Source: Gymnorhina tibicen (Eukaryota > Chordata > Aves > Passeriformes > Artamidae). From it: a DNA stretch of 64,000 bases. Location: positions 358,217 to 422,216 of the forward strand of contig VXAZ01007605.1 of the NCBI GenBank assembly GCA_013399875.1. Reading direction: 5' to 3'. Below, piece after piece: positions 22,333-33,697 of the stretch (its first letter is position 1; each line of letters starts with the position of its first letter). A model generated the notes under the pieces. The model was not told the origin of the DNA and did not search any database. It was given only the letters and a program-made list of their open reading frames with translations. A program made the translations under genes and the position numbers.

Positions 22333-23517
22333 CTCACGGCAGGAACACCGCTCACTGCTGGTTGGTTTTATTGGAGGTCTCCTTGAAAACCTTTCGGGAG
22401 AGCAGAGCTCTGCTCGGCTCCCAGGTGGAGGTGGGAAGATATTTTGGAATGTGCTCCCAGACCTGTTCTAAGGGATGGTGTCAGGTGGAGGTTGAGGGGG
22501 TTGGAAACTCCTGCCTGCTCCGGGGAATCCATGACCATTCATGGATTTTTGGGGCTGGAGCAAACCTGGGTGAAATGAGAAGAGGCAGGGACACGCTTAG
22601 GGTGGAATCCACCTCCAAGACACGAGAGGTGGGCACGGGTGGGGTTTGCAAAGGTGATTTTCCAGCAAAACCTGGAGCCAGGAGCCGATGGACGCAGGGA
22701 ACAGCCTGGAAAAGGAGTGTGGGAACGGGAGCCGTAGGTAGGGCTGCATTCCGGGCTCATTACAGGGATAAAAGTGCGTTTTTGAGCTGAGCTCAGCCCC
22801 TGCCAAGGGACACGGGGCCGGTTCCAGATTCCTGCCCTGAACCTCCAAACAGCCCCACATTGTTGGGCCCGTGAGTCACCCTTGTGTCAGCAGCGGCGCA
22901 GGCCAAGCGCGTTATCCCTTCGGAGGGGAACGGCTGGGAAAGGCAATTCCTGCTTTTTCAAATTCCCGTTTCGCCTCCAGGTTTGGCACCCGGGAGCCAG
23001 CGGTGCCTTTGCTGGGCAGCAGGGCTGCGGGGTTGTGAGGGAAAGGGAACCACCCCGGCCCTGGGCTGGGGACAAAGCTGCCTTCCTAAAATATCCTCTG
23101 ATGTCACCGCTCCTGGGTGTGGGTTTTTGGAAGAGGGAGAGGACAGACTGGGACTTCTGCTGGGGAAAAAACAAACAGAGAGGAGAAGTCTCCCATTGAT
23201 TGGGTCTCCCGAGGAATTAGGCAGGAATTTGCTTCGCTTCCCTGCATATTTTTCTCCTTACCTCTCCTGAGGTTGAGGGAGGAATTTTAAGCCTCCCAAA
23301 AAACTCAGCCCTGTTTTTTTTTTTGAGGAGCACAAGGAAGAACCAGACTGAGGTTTATTGGAAACTCTGGGCAGCTTTTAAAGGCTGGGGAGAGGTTTCA
23401 AAATTAAGATAAATAAACCCCAGTGCTGTTTGGGGGCTGGCAGGGCAGGAAAACCTTGGACATGATCCACCTGGAAAACATGGCTTGATCCACCCCTGCA
23501 ACAGGACTCAGGGCAAT
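22333..23517. other. Unique sequence, nothing recognised
   Basis: No gene or repeat identified apart from a T10 run near 23320. Confidence 0.5.
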
Positions 23518-23815
23518 AATCGTGGAATGGTTTGAGTTGGAAGGGACCTTAAAGCTCCTCCAGTTCTATCCACAGGCAGGGACACCTTCCACTATCCCAG
23601 GTTGCTCCAACCTGGCCTTGGACACTTCCAGGGAAGGGGCAGCCACTTCCTCTCTTCCCTCCCAGGGTAGAATTCCTTCCCAGTATCCCATCTCACCCTG
23701 CCCTCTGGCAGTGGGAAGCCATTCCTCCTTGCCCTGGCACTCCGTGTTCCTGTCACCCTCTCCGGCTCTCTTGGAGAGAGGCACTGGAAGGGTTTCCAGG
23801 GTCTCCCTGGAATCT
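23518..23815 (-). mobile_element. CR1 LINE fragment (antisense), longest copy
   Basis: AATCGTGGAATGGTTTGAG tail, TTGGAAGGGACCTTAAAG, CAGGCAGGGACACCTTCCAC, CTATCCCAGGTTGCTCC, AACCTGGCCTTGGACACTTC, TTCCCAGTATCCCATCTCAC, CTGCCCTCTGGCAGTGG, GAAGCCATTCC, CCTTGCCC and GGCACTGGAAGGGTTTCC. It spans the 3' end and part of the region seen in the 17944 fragment, with small internal deletions, so it links the two parts of the family. Confidence 0.92.
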
Positions 23816-24839
23816 CCGGGCTGGCCAGTTGGTTCATCCCCGCTCCGTGCACAAACGTCATCCTGCTCTAATGTTGGCTTGGGAAAAGTGCGTGTTTCCT
23901 TGCACTTCCAGTGAGGAACTCCGAGCTCCTTGCCCCACGGACTCACCTTGGAAAAATGCTCCCGACTCCAGCTTCCCAGCCATGTCCCTGCTGTGGAGCA
24001 AGCACAGCGCTTGGCCCACAGAACACATGGAAAATCCCTTCCCACGGGGCTGGAGCTGCCTGTGGAGGCTCAGGGGTCAGGGATGTGTTGGATCGCAGCT
24101 TCCTCCCGCTCCTTTTGGAAGCAAAGTTCTCCATGTGTTCAAGGGAGGAGGCTGGGAAGAGGTGGAATCAGGATGTGGATCATTCCAGGATGTGGATTAT
24201 GCCCTGCTGGGGGTTGGGAAGCAGGCTTAGTGTGACACCTCCAGCATTCCAAACCTCGTGGAGCACGTCCCTGCTCCTGGTCCAGCATCGCCCTGCCCGA
24301 GCACTCCCGTCCTGGGAGTCTCCCAAAGGTGTTGCTGTGCTCCGTGGGGACATCCGTGGAGCAAATCCCACTGTTCCTGCTGGGAAGCATCACAGGATGG
24401 TGCTGGAAGAGCTGACAGCTCCTTCCTCAGCCGAGGGTGACCCCACAAAACCGGGATGAGCACAGCACCGGTTCCTTTGGCAGCATCCAAAGGAACAGGG
24501 AATGTTCTCCTGAAGGACGTGAGCTCAGGGCTCCAACACAAACGGGAAAGAAAACAGGGAGGGTGTTTGAGGGAGGCTGGAACGGCTCTGGGATTCAGGC
24601 TGGTGGCGTCTGGATGGGAGGGAATCCATGCCAGGGGCGGGCGGGGAGGGTAAAGCCTTGGTGGCATTAGGAAATTCCATAAAAAATTCGTATTTTCTCC
24701 TGACCTTTCAGTTTCTGGAAATGCAGACACAATAAACAAACGTGGAAGGGAGGAGCTGGCGCTGGAATATGGGGCTGGAGCAGAGTGGAAAGTGGAAAGC
24801 AAACAAGGAAGCAATTAAGGGCACAATGAAGGGAATTAA
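23816..24839. other. Unique sequence, nothing recognised
   Basis: No repeat or gene identified. Confidence 0.5.
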
Positions 24840-24935
24840 GCACCGTGCACTTCATTCCGGAGTTATTTATACTCCGAGGCAGAACTAAAAATAAACATAG
24901 GATTTCCACAAGGAAAACAAGCTCAGTTCCCTCTT
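24840..24935. promoter_or_regulatory. Candidate regulatory element with MEF2-like site
   Basis: An AT-rich unique segment. CTAAAAATAA at 24885-24894 matches the MEF2 consensus CTA(A/T)4TA(G/A). Just upstream is a perfect 6-bp-arm hairpin, CGGAGT-TATTTAT-ACTCCG (24858-24876), and GCAATTAAGG/GGAATTAAGC motifs lie at the left edge. This is inference from motif density only. Confidence 0.25.
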
Positions 24936-25613
24936 TTAAACAGCTTTATGGAGCTGTGATGGTTATAGATGGAGAAATTCCTTGGGATCTCCTTCTCCAT
25001 GTCCCGGATTTTGCCTACAGCGGGGGTTTTATAGCTGGAGTCTGGGATTGCAGGGCTCTGGGAAGGCTCTGCCGAGGCTCCTGCGGCATTCCAGAGCAGG
25101 GCAGTCACTGCTGTCCAAGTGGAAGCTCCACGCTGGAGCTTCTGGGCACCGCCAGGCTCTGAGGATGGAATTGTCATCCTTGTGATCCTTGGCTTGGAGC
25201 CAGGACGGCGGCGGGATCGACCCAGACCTCGGGGAGAGGAGGTTCCAGGGTAGCAAAGAGCAGCTCCCGGTGGGGTTCGGACCCCCTGGGATGGTGGAGG
25301 GAATCTGGGAAGAGCTTTCTCTGGGATACCTGCAGGTGTGGAGTCTGAGCCCGCTCAGGGATCTCCTCCGGGGCTTTAATGCTCGTGGTGGCTTTGCTGA
25401 ACTGGGATTTTGGGGGGGAAAGTGGGATTTGGAGGTGGCAAATACCCACAATGACTTTACCAAAAATTTGGGCTTTTGGAGCGCATGGAGATGTGTGAGG
25501 AGATCCGGGTGGATTTACATCCTTGTGGAAATTATCCTGGGTGGGATGGCAGCGATCCTTCCGCCGTGTGAGCCCTTCTCATGGGCGCGAGGCAGAATCC
25601 CTGTGAGCAGGCA
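24936..25613. other. Unique sequence, nothing recognised
   Basis: No repeat or gene identified. Confidence 0.5.
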
Positions 25614-25698
25614 GGAGTCCTGGAATGGTTTGGGTTGGAAGGGACCTTCAAAGGTCACCTCGTCCAACCCCCTTTGATGAGCAGGGACACCTTCCCAA
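25614..25698 (-). mobile_element. Short CR1 3' end (antisense)
   Basis: GTCCTGGAATGGTTTGGG, TTGGAAGGGACCTTCAAAGG, TCACCTCGTCCAACCCCC and GCAGGGACACCTTCC. Only the terminal 85 bp or so remain. GTCCAACCCCC is the state commonly seen in older CR1 groups. Confidence 0.92.
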
Positions 25699-27171
25699 GG
25701 ATCCGGCAGCATTCCCGTCTCCCTGTAAACACTGGGGTGTGTTCCTGCTTGGAAACCTTTCCAAATCCTGGCTTTCCAACCCCTGGGGTCACATAAAGGT
25801 TGTTCAAGGTGCTTTTCCCATTCCTTGCTCCCACTTTGGCTGTCTGTGGGCGCTGCCTGGATCCGGGGCTGGGGTGGGGACTGTCACCATAATCTTGGAT
25901 CATTTATGGATCCAACTTTAGCTGTTAAACCCCTCTTTTGGGAGCGAGGAGAATTCCCTCCTGGCATGAAGGGTTGGCACTTTGGATAATTCCCTTTGAT
26001 GTCCACGAACACAGAGAGCTTTGGGATCCCCTCCCTGATGAGCTGCCACGTTCTCCAGGGGAAAGCAGGGTTCGCTTTGCAAACTTCTTCCTTCTGCTCC
26101 AGGATTGCCCAGGATCCTTTTGGATCATCCGAAACTCCTGTTGCTCCTGGGAATCGCTGATTTGCATAAAGCTTGGGAGATGTTATGGAAGGGCTCGTTA
26201 GTGCCAGACGTTGTTATTAATTCTCTGAAATTTTAGGTTGTTGTTGTTTTGTCTGAGGGCAGGACTGTGATTCCCGGTGATCCCGGGAGGAGCGGAGTTA
26301 ACGGGGTTGTGGTTGGGCCCGTAACGCTGGATGTACTCAGGAGCATACGGGGAAAGGGGAGGCGAGGGGGCTTTGCCGCGTTTGCCAGTCAGTAAAACGT
26401 CTCCGTGGATATTTCTGGAATGTTTATGCTTTTCCTCTTCCGAGTTTAGACAAAGGATGGGAAACATCCCGGGCCAGTTGCTTTGGAGCCGTTAGAAGGG
26501 AGTGGAAAAGAGGGGGGATGAAAAGATCGAGTGTGTCTAGTGCTACTTGTTCTGAATCCTTCACTCCTCGAGTATGCAGGCCCTGGATACTTGATCCAGG
26601 CACTTCAGTCTCTTATTAAGGAATTAATTAATGTATTCATTTATTTATTTATTACCTTCCCGTTGCTTTTCTCAGGCTGCCACTTTAAGGACAGAGAAAC
26701 GCCAAAGGGAAGTAAAAAAATTACCTCTTGCTTAGCAAGTTAAGGAAGGTGGGATCCCAAATCCCAGGTCAACTTCTTATTCCTCTGGATCAGTTCAACT
26801 CCTGGGAGCTCCTCCTGGGGTTCCCCTGGTTGTGGGATATCCAAAATGTGTCTCAGGCCTCTCTCTTACTTGAAGATTTTGGTGTGGGGTTCACTGAGCG
26901 TCCCCTTGTTCCAGGAAGGTGGGATCCTTCCTAGGGATGGACCAGGAGCTGTCCTTTGATCCCCAGCCTCCAGCACTGACCAGTGGAGGTGATTCCCAGT
27001 GTCCCTGTCCCGTGGCAGCTCCCTGGCACCAGCACAGACTCCCGTGGACCCACTCAGTTCTCCCTCCTTGAAGCCCCCCTGAATTTCCACCCAAACGCGT
27101 TTTGGTTTTTCTCCTCTCCCGCGCTGTTGGGGCTGTGGCAAACTCCAGATTATCTCCAGCTAAGGAATAAA
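25699..27171. other. Unique sequence, AT-rich in the middle
   Basis: About 26600-26660 has TTATTAAGGAATTAATTAATG followed by a short (TTTA)n run. No gene recognised. Confidence 0.45.
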
Positions 27172-27366
27172 ATGAAAGGAATTCTTCCCTGCGAGGGTGG
27201 GGAGGCACAGAGTGCCCGGAGCAGCTGTGGCTGCCCCTGGATCCCTGGAATGTCCACGGCCAGGCTGGACAGGGCTTGGAGCAGCCTGGGACGGTGGAAG
27301 GTGTCAGGGTTGGAACTGGACAAAGCTTTAAGGCCCTTCCAACCCAAACCATTCCGGAATTCCATA
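27172..27366 (+). mobile_element. CR1 LINE fragment (sense)
   Basis: Sense-order landmarks: GAATTCTTCCCTGCGAGGGT, AGCAGCTGTGGCTGCCCCTG, GATCCCTGG, CCACGGCCAGGCTGGACAGG, GCTTGGAGCAGCCTGGGAC, GGTGGAAGGTGTC and CCCTTCCAACCCAAACC, ending ATTCCGGAATTCC. The end is the normal 3' terminus. Confidence 0.92.
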
Positions 27367-28189
27367 AAACCAATCATAGCTAAAAAGCCCCTGAGGTGCT
27401 GAGGAGCTTTGGGAGCGGTGCTGGCCCTGGGCAATGGGAAAAACGAGCCCGTTTTCCTTGGATTTCGTTTGTTGTTGTCCCAAACGTGCATTCGCTGAGG
27501 CTTTCCAGGAATGTGACATTGCCTGCGGAGCCGATTCCTTGTTTGGGCTGTGGCGGTGATGCACAGGGATGTGGAACAGGTTTTATTCCTCTCCTCTGGA
27601 GTTTGCTGTTGCATCTTCCGTCAGCTGTGATCCTTTCCTTCTGGTCTTTCCCTCAGTCCTTCCCTCGCCGGCCACATCCCTGCCCTCTGCTCCGCATATT
27701 TTAAGGCTGGAAAAGCCCGAAAGGTGATTTATTGTCCTGTACAGACAGGATTGCGTCTCCTTACCTCCCACTTGGAAGTGATTTTTCCACTTGTTGTCCT
27801 TGAGCTGTTGCACGACCCCCCTGGCAAAGGCACGGCGCTGGGCAGGGATGAGGGGTGTGCTGGGAATTCCTGCCGGGAGCAGCCTTTGGAGCCTCCCGAG
27901 GACCAGAACGGATACTGTGGAAAAAGAAGGGGAAAGGGGGCTGGGTTAGGGTTGATCATTTCTGTACCATGAGGATTTTGGGGGTTGCTGGCACCGTGTC
28001 CCCCTGTAAAATGTGTCCTTTGGGGACAGAGGAGGGAAAATCCGTAGGGAATGAGGCACCGCTTGTGGGGGGAATGCCATCCCAACCAAGCTAAGCCCGA
28101 GCCCGTTTTCCACAATTCCTTCCATGGGCTGGCGTCACAGCCGCCAGCTGGGCCCGTCAGGGGGTGATTTACAAACCCAACCCAAACAC
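27367..28189. other. Unique sequence, nothing recognised
   Basis: No repeat or gene identified. Confidence 0.45.
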
Positions 28190-28517
28190 TGGCAGGGTCC
28201 GAACCTGCCGCGGGAACCTCGGGAAGAGGCGGGGAAGGGATGCGCTGCCCCTGGCGAGCCCCGCTCCTCGCTGCCTCCTGCTTTGCATTAGAGCCGGGAC
28301 TCAGGAAAACCAAACAAACAGCTCTCCCCGCCGAGGGGAGCGGGCGGGAGGGCGTTGGAAAGGGGGGGCCGTGTCTCGGAGCCGAGGTTTCCAGGGATCG
28401 CGGTCCGCGGCGAAGCCGAGCTGCTCCGGCGTGGTTCGTGTTAAATGTTCTTTTTCGTGCCTGGGTGTGCGGGGAGCTCGCTGCGCACGCTGCGTTTGTT
28501 CCTTGGTTTTTCTGTGG
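28190..28517. other. CpG-rich patch, possible CpG island
   Basis: Dense CpG from CTGCCGCGGGAACCTCGGG through CCCCGCCGAGGGGAGCGGGC, ATCGCGGTCCGCGGCG and GCTCCGGCGTGGTTCG. It ends abruptly at a T17 tract (28518-28534). This is the kind of region that serves as a bird promoter, but no initiator, exon or conserved protein is visible on either strand. Confidence 0.45.
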
Positions 28518-28534
28518 TTTTTTTTTTTTTTTTT
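28518..28534. repeat. Poly(T) tract, T17
   Basis: Seventeen T directly at the right edge of the CpG-rich patch. Confidence 0.9.
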
Positions 28535-28995
28535 AATTTAGATCACATTTTTCAGAGGTTAAAGTTTTGGGGGTTTGGAAGGGAGGGATTCTTAACGATG
28601 GTTAGAACTGCTTCTTCCTTGGAAATTGTCCTAAATCCCGCTCAGGAATGGATGTGGAAGAATCCAATGGCTGAAAGCAAAGCAAACCACTTGTAGCAAT
28701 CCGAGATGAATTTATAACACTTTTTAACGAGCTGAAAATTTGGAGGGCAATGATTTCCAGTCACTCAGCATTTCTGAGAGGATGATTTCAAGGCGTTGTC
28801 AACAAATAGTAGCTCTTGTCTTGGTCCTGCATTCCCAGTGGGAATTTCCAGTCCCAGAAGTTTGAGATGTGATTCGGTCCAAGCTTCAATTTTCTGGTGC
28901 TTTTTGTGTTGAATGCGAGGCGTTTCTGGAGTCCCACCATGATTGTTCTCCCGTCAGCAGGGAAACCCAGCTCCTGCTCTGAAACAGCCAAACGT
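28535..28995. other. Unique sequence, partly AT-rich
   Basis: 28665-28790 has AT-rich unique motifs (GATGAATTTATAACACTTTT, GGCAATGATTTCC). It is a weak candidate for a conserved element. No gene recognised. Confidence 0.4.
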
Positions 28996-29074
28996 GGGGG
29001 TGTGGGATCGGGAATGGGTGTGGGGTCGGGAATGGGAATGGATGGGGGATTGGGAATGGGTGTGGTGCGGGTTG
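28996..29074. repeat. Imperfect GGGAATGGGTGTGGG repeat
   Basis: Alternating GGGAATGG, GTGTGGGG and ATCGGGAATGG blocks, roughly 17-20 bp units, imperfect and G-rich on the plus strand. Confidence 0.8.
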
Positions 29075-30231
29075 TTGGTGGTGAGGGCAGCGCGAGCTCA
29101 GGTCGGATTGAGCTTGGTCCCACCTCGAGTGACACCGAGGGACGTCGGGCAGAGTCGTGGGGCAGCACTGGAGCAAAACCAGTTTGTAGGTCCCCCAGAT
29201 CTTGGGATCTGGGGAGAGAATGAAGCCCTGGGGGTGTTGTCCCCGCCTCCCTCGGCAGGGTTTGGTGCCTCTCCGGTGGGATGAGCTGAATGTGGCCAGC
29301 CCAGGTGTGCAGCCCCAGCTCCCTGCCCAGCCCCGCTCTCCGGGGCCGGCTCCAGCTCCTAAACCTCGGGCTCAGCAGGGAGCACTCGTGCCATGAACTA
29401 ATCAGGCAAGGGCTCAAATCCCACGAGCACCCTCCCCCTCGTTAGGGACCCCTCAGGATCCCGAGGAGCTGCCTCATTAACGGGGAGCAGGGCCTCGGGA
29501 TCGTGCAGCGGCAGCCCAAGGGGGCAGGAATTCCTGCCGCTCCTGTGTGCCCTGCTAATGAGTTAAAGGGCAATTAGCCGTGCTGTGTCCGTGCTCGGGG
29601 CTCGTGGATCACGCAGCCAAGGCGTGGAGATGAACTGGGATTTGCCACAGGAGCGAGGAATCCGGGAGGTTCGTGTGATGAGGAGCTTCCTCCCCTCCTC
29701 TTCACCTGCCCTGCTGTGGTGTTGGTTTAGTGCCGCTCTCCCCCGTTTTCCCAAAATCCCCTTCCCACCTCTCCTCTTGGACACCTTCTCTTCCACGTAC
29801 GCCGTGCTGTCCTCGAGGGCCCCGGTGCCGCAGCCCTGAGTTTTAAAGGGTTTGGGTGGAAACCAGAGCCAGGTCCCATTTCTCAGCAGAAAGTGGGGTC
29901 TGTGCCCAGTGGTGTCGTCGGGGGATCTGGAGGTGCCAGGCAGAAATTCCTGATTCGGGAATTAGGCTGAGGCAGGTCCTGCAGGCCCAGCCTTCTGCCC
30001 GGGCTTGTCCTGCCGAGCACGCTCGGGGTTCCTCCGGCGGAGCAGAAAGCTCCGGCAGCATTCCTGGGATGCCATCCAGGCGGGGATGTGCGGAAGGGCA
30101 GAGCCGCTGTGTTCGCCCGGGTTGTGTCAATGGGAAAAACACGGCAAATTCCTTCGAAATGTGGGATTGCGGAGGGGTAAAACGTGCAGCTGGAGTTCCT
30201 TCCAGATGTGTGAGGAGGAGGGGCATGCAAA
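29075..30231. other. Unique sequence with palindrome
   Basis: No gene recognised. It contains a perfect palindrome at 29523-29538 next to homeodomain-type cores. Confidence 0.45.
29465..29600. promoter_or_regulatory. Candidate element: palindrome plus TAAT cores
   Basis: Perfect 16-bp palindrome GGCAGGAATTCCTGCC at 29523-29538. CTCATTAACGGGG lies on the left, and CTGCTAATGAGTTAAAGG and GGCAATTAGCC on the right. The spacing of three ATTA/TAAT cores around a palindrome is suggestive only. Confidence 0.22.
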
Positions 30232-30305
30232 TGCCTAAAAATACCATTAAAGTACCATTTAAATACCATTTAAACATCATTAAATTCCACTTAAATTCCG
30301 TTTAT
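30232..30305. repeat. AT-rich imperfect repeat (TACCATTTAAA)n
   Basis: Five to six degenerate units around ACCATTAAAG, TACCATTTAAA, TACCATTTAAAC, ATCATTAAATTCC and ACTTAAATTCC, with a period of about 11-13 bp. Confidence 0.75.
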
Positions 30306-33300
30306 TCCCTGCTGCGGGGGTTCACCCCAGAAGACCCTTTAGCACTTTCACCCAGATGTGTTTGGGTGCTGATGGGTCCCCACTCATTTGCTTTAAAAGC
30401 CAAAACTCGCTCACAGCTGCTCGAAAAATCAAGAGGGACATTTTGCAGCAGGAATAATAACGTTGAAGGAAGGAATCCCAGGTGGATTTTCCCAGCCTTT
30501 GCTGCTTAATGAACCAACTGATTGAGCCTGTGGGGTTGAAATAATCCTTCCAAGGACCTTGGAGCCGTCCCATGAAGTCAGGGGATGTATTTTACAGCAC
30601 AATTTTTGTTAATGAACCCGGACTGTGTTGTCAGAGGAAGAATTGGGGCTTTCTCCAACCTGACTTGAGGTGCAGGTGAAGAAATTTAATTTCTTGCCCT
30701 GCATTTTCAGCTGACACCTCATCATCAGTAAAAGTTGTAATGTTTCTTTCTCTTCTTCCCTTATGAACTGAGGGACAATGGAGAGGTTTGTAGGAGGAAA
30801 ATCCCCCGAGCCCTGTTTAATGCACAGACAACTCCTCCTTCAGCTCAGGAAATCCCTCAGCTGCTGAATTTTTTTTTTTTTTAGGCTGGGGGAGGAAAAA
30901 AAAAAAACCCACAGTGTGTTTATTGTGTTCTTAAACCCTTCCTTAAAATCTCCCTTTGGCCGCTTCCAGGGACAAAAAAAACCCCCGAGCTGGATGGACC
31001 TTGGAAAGCGATTATCGCCCTGGGTGCTGTTGTCTGTAATTAATTAATTAACGCCGGGGAGGTGTTGAGGGACGGCCGCACAGAGGGGGTTTTGTTGTCA
31101 TCGTCCTCATCCTGCTTTTCTTCCCACCTTTCCTCGGCTGCTCCCTGGCTTTTCCTCTGGCTGTGGTTCCACCGGGCTTTCTCCAGAGGTCAGTCTTGGC
31201 TGGCTTTTGTGGCTTTGATCTCCCACCTCGCGCTCCCGAGGCGCGAATTCCTGGCGGGGGAGGGGGATTCATTTCCCCGTGGATCCCGGCGTGGGGTCAG
31301 CTCCGTGGTGGAGCAGATCTTCCCCACGTTTCCAGAGGAAGGGTTTCCTGTCCTTTAATGTGTGCCCTTTAATGCTGCCGATCCTCTTCCCAAATCCAAG
31401 GAGAGGGAATTCAGTGAATAACTTCGTGTGGGAGGAGTGGACTCGTATCAGGGATCCCACAGATCTGAGCGGGGGCAAAGCGCTGACGGGATTTGAGTTC
31501 CCCGCAGATTTAAAATCCGTGGATCCACTTAAACCCTTGGAATACCTGCAGATCTACTTCACTCCCAACTGGGGATCCCCTCTCAAAATACAAATTGGGA
31601 TCTGAGCTGAAAATCCTTCCTTCTTGTGGAAGCCAAAGGCAAAACTCCCCTTTCCTTAGGTGGGACCAGGATTCCCAGCCCTGCCAAAGCCTGTGTGAGC
31701 TCGTCCTGCCTTGGAGCAGCCGGGGGATGAGGGAAGCTGCTCCAGAGTGACCCAGACAGGCTGTGGGTGAAGCCTGTTAGGAGAGAGCCCCTCGGGAGCA
31801 GGCAGCACCATCCTCATTCCCACCAAAGCCGTTTGGCTCCCGGCTGCCAAAGCCCGGCCAAGCCCCAGTGACCTTTCAGCCTCCTCGCTGTGCTCCGAGG
31901 ATTCACAGTGGAAAAAAGCTCCTTCTTGTGAGGGAATCTTGCTCCTTCCTCCCACGAGAGCCTCCAGCAGTGACTCAGCCCTTCAGCATCCCGGCTTCCC
32001 GGATCCCTCCGGTTTTTCGGCGGCTCCGAGGCTCGGGGAGAATCCGTGTGCTCGCCTCGGAGCCGGGCTGATGTCACCTCCTGCTCTGGCTTCCCTCAGC
32101 TTTCCCGGCTGCCCAGAGTTCACAGCTTTGATCTCGGCTCTCCGTCACCATTCCTGGCTCGAGCCCTGACTGGCTTCTCCTGGAATGATGACATTTTGAA
32201 GAGGCTTTGGAATGACAGAGGTCCCAGAGTCCCGGAGGAGGTGGAGGTGAAGCTCACTGGAAGTCAGGACCCGGCTTTCCAAAAGATCCGAGTCACTGCC
32301 TGCCTGTTCCAGGCAGAGCTGCAAACCACAATCAGCATTTTTGGAATGGGAGTTTTTGTTTCCAGATATTCTCTACAAGGTACCCTGCAGGGCAAACCCT
32401 TGGAGAAGGAATTCTGGGCTTCTGGGATAAGTGGAAAAATAAGTACACCAAATTTGGGAAGGAGACTACTGCTCCTCAGTAAAAGAGGAGCTGGAAGATG
32501 AACTGGACGATGGGTCCAAGCCCTGAAGGGGAATCTGGGACAGATTTCCAACACCTCAGTCGGGTGCTGATTTTACTTGGGGTGAATGGATTGCCAGGTG
32601 GCTGCCGCAGATGGGATGGATCCCACGGGGAATCAGTGCACCAGGAATCAGGGAGGTGTTGATCATCTCTGGTTGCTCCATCCCAGCAGAACTTCTGGGC
32701 CCTTTGGGTTGGAAAGCTGCACCAGCAGAGGCACGTGGGAGCAGAGCTGGGCTTTTCCTTCCCCCCTAATCTCTCCTTGATTTGTGCTGGACCTGCTCAG
32801 CCCCGAGGAGTTCCAGCGCTGGAGGACGGAGTTGTCTGGGCCGTGCTGTTAACGAGGCCACCGTGCCGACCAAACCTCAGCCTGGAACGTTATCCCAGAC
32901 AAATCCCTCGCTCCCTCTGCCCTGACTGAGTGGACAGACCGGAGAAAGTCCTCCAGGCTCATTTTCTGGGATTCAAATAGAGGTGGAGCAGGGCTGGTGC
33001 CAGAGATTGCACAACTCTGCCCGATTCTAACCAGCTCCAGACGAGCAGTGGATGCCTGGTGAGGGCTCGTTGGGGATAATGAATAATTAGGTGTGAAATT
33101 TTCAGGAATGGCAGCTCCAGGGTTGCAGAGGAGTGTGGGAATGAAGGGAGGAGTGGAGAGGAATCCTGTTTAGCACCAGTTCAATCTGCAGGCTGGGTTT
33201 TCTGTGGGAAACTGGCAGCGCTGGCATAAGGAAAACGGGTGACTTGGGAAGGGGTTGGATTTCCTTCCCTTCCCTTCCCCTCCAGCTTTTCCCCAGCAGT

Positions 33301-33547
33301 GCCGATCTGCCAGCTCAGCTCCGAGGAGAAGTGACACATCCGGCACTTCTAGCCAGGAACTGCAGCCCAAATCCCTGGGCTTTGCTCACAACTCAATATT
33401 GTGTCATGTTCCGGGCCACCCGTGAACCTCGGAGAAGTCCGAAATGCCGGGAAACCTCCCTGTCCGGCTCTTCCAGAGGGATCGGGAAGTGACAGAGGTG
33501 GCCACGAGCTGCAGCTTGTGATGGTCCCACCGCTCCCAGCTGTTGGG
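30306..33547. other. Long unique stretch, no gene recognised
   Basis: About 3.2 kb. The only structured element is the T14/A12 inverted homopolymer at 30869-30907. TAATTAATTAATTAACG occurs at about 31038. An open plus-strand segment at 31430-31600 has a balanced amino-acid composition but no recognised homology or splice context. Confidence 0.5.
30869..30907. repeat. T14 ... A12 inverted homopolymer pair
   Basis: T14 (30869-30882), a 13-base GC-rich loop AGGCTGGGGGAGG, then A12 (30896-30907). As RNA it would fold into a strong U/A stem, and as DNA it can extrude or slip. Confidence 0.9.
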
Positions 33548-33697
33548 CTTGTGGTGGACTCTCCCTCTCTGGAGATACTCTGGAACCGTCCGGACACAGC
33601 CCAGTGCTCTGGGATGACCCGGCTCGAGCGGGGGGGTTGGACCGGATGATCCATGGTGGTCCTTTCCAGTCTGAGCCATCCCGGGATTCCGTGACGT
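33548..33697 (+). mobile_element. CR1 LINE fragment (sense, second lineage)
   Basis: GGTGGACTCTCCCTCTCTGG, AGATACTCTGG, AACCGTCCGGACACAGCC, GCTCTGGGATGACCCGGCTC, GAGCGGGGGGGTTGGACCGG, ATGATCCATGGTGGTCC and TTTCCAGTCTGAGCC, with tail GGGATTCCGTGACG. It corresponds to the CR1 type whose 3' end reads TTGGACCAGATGA. The insertion may start somewhat further left. Confidence 0.88.
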
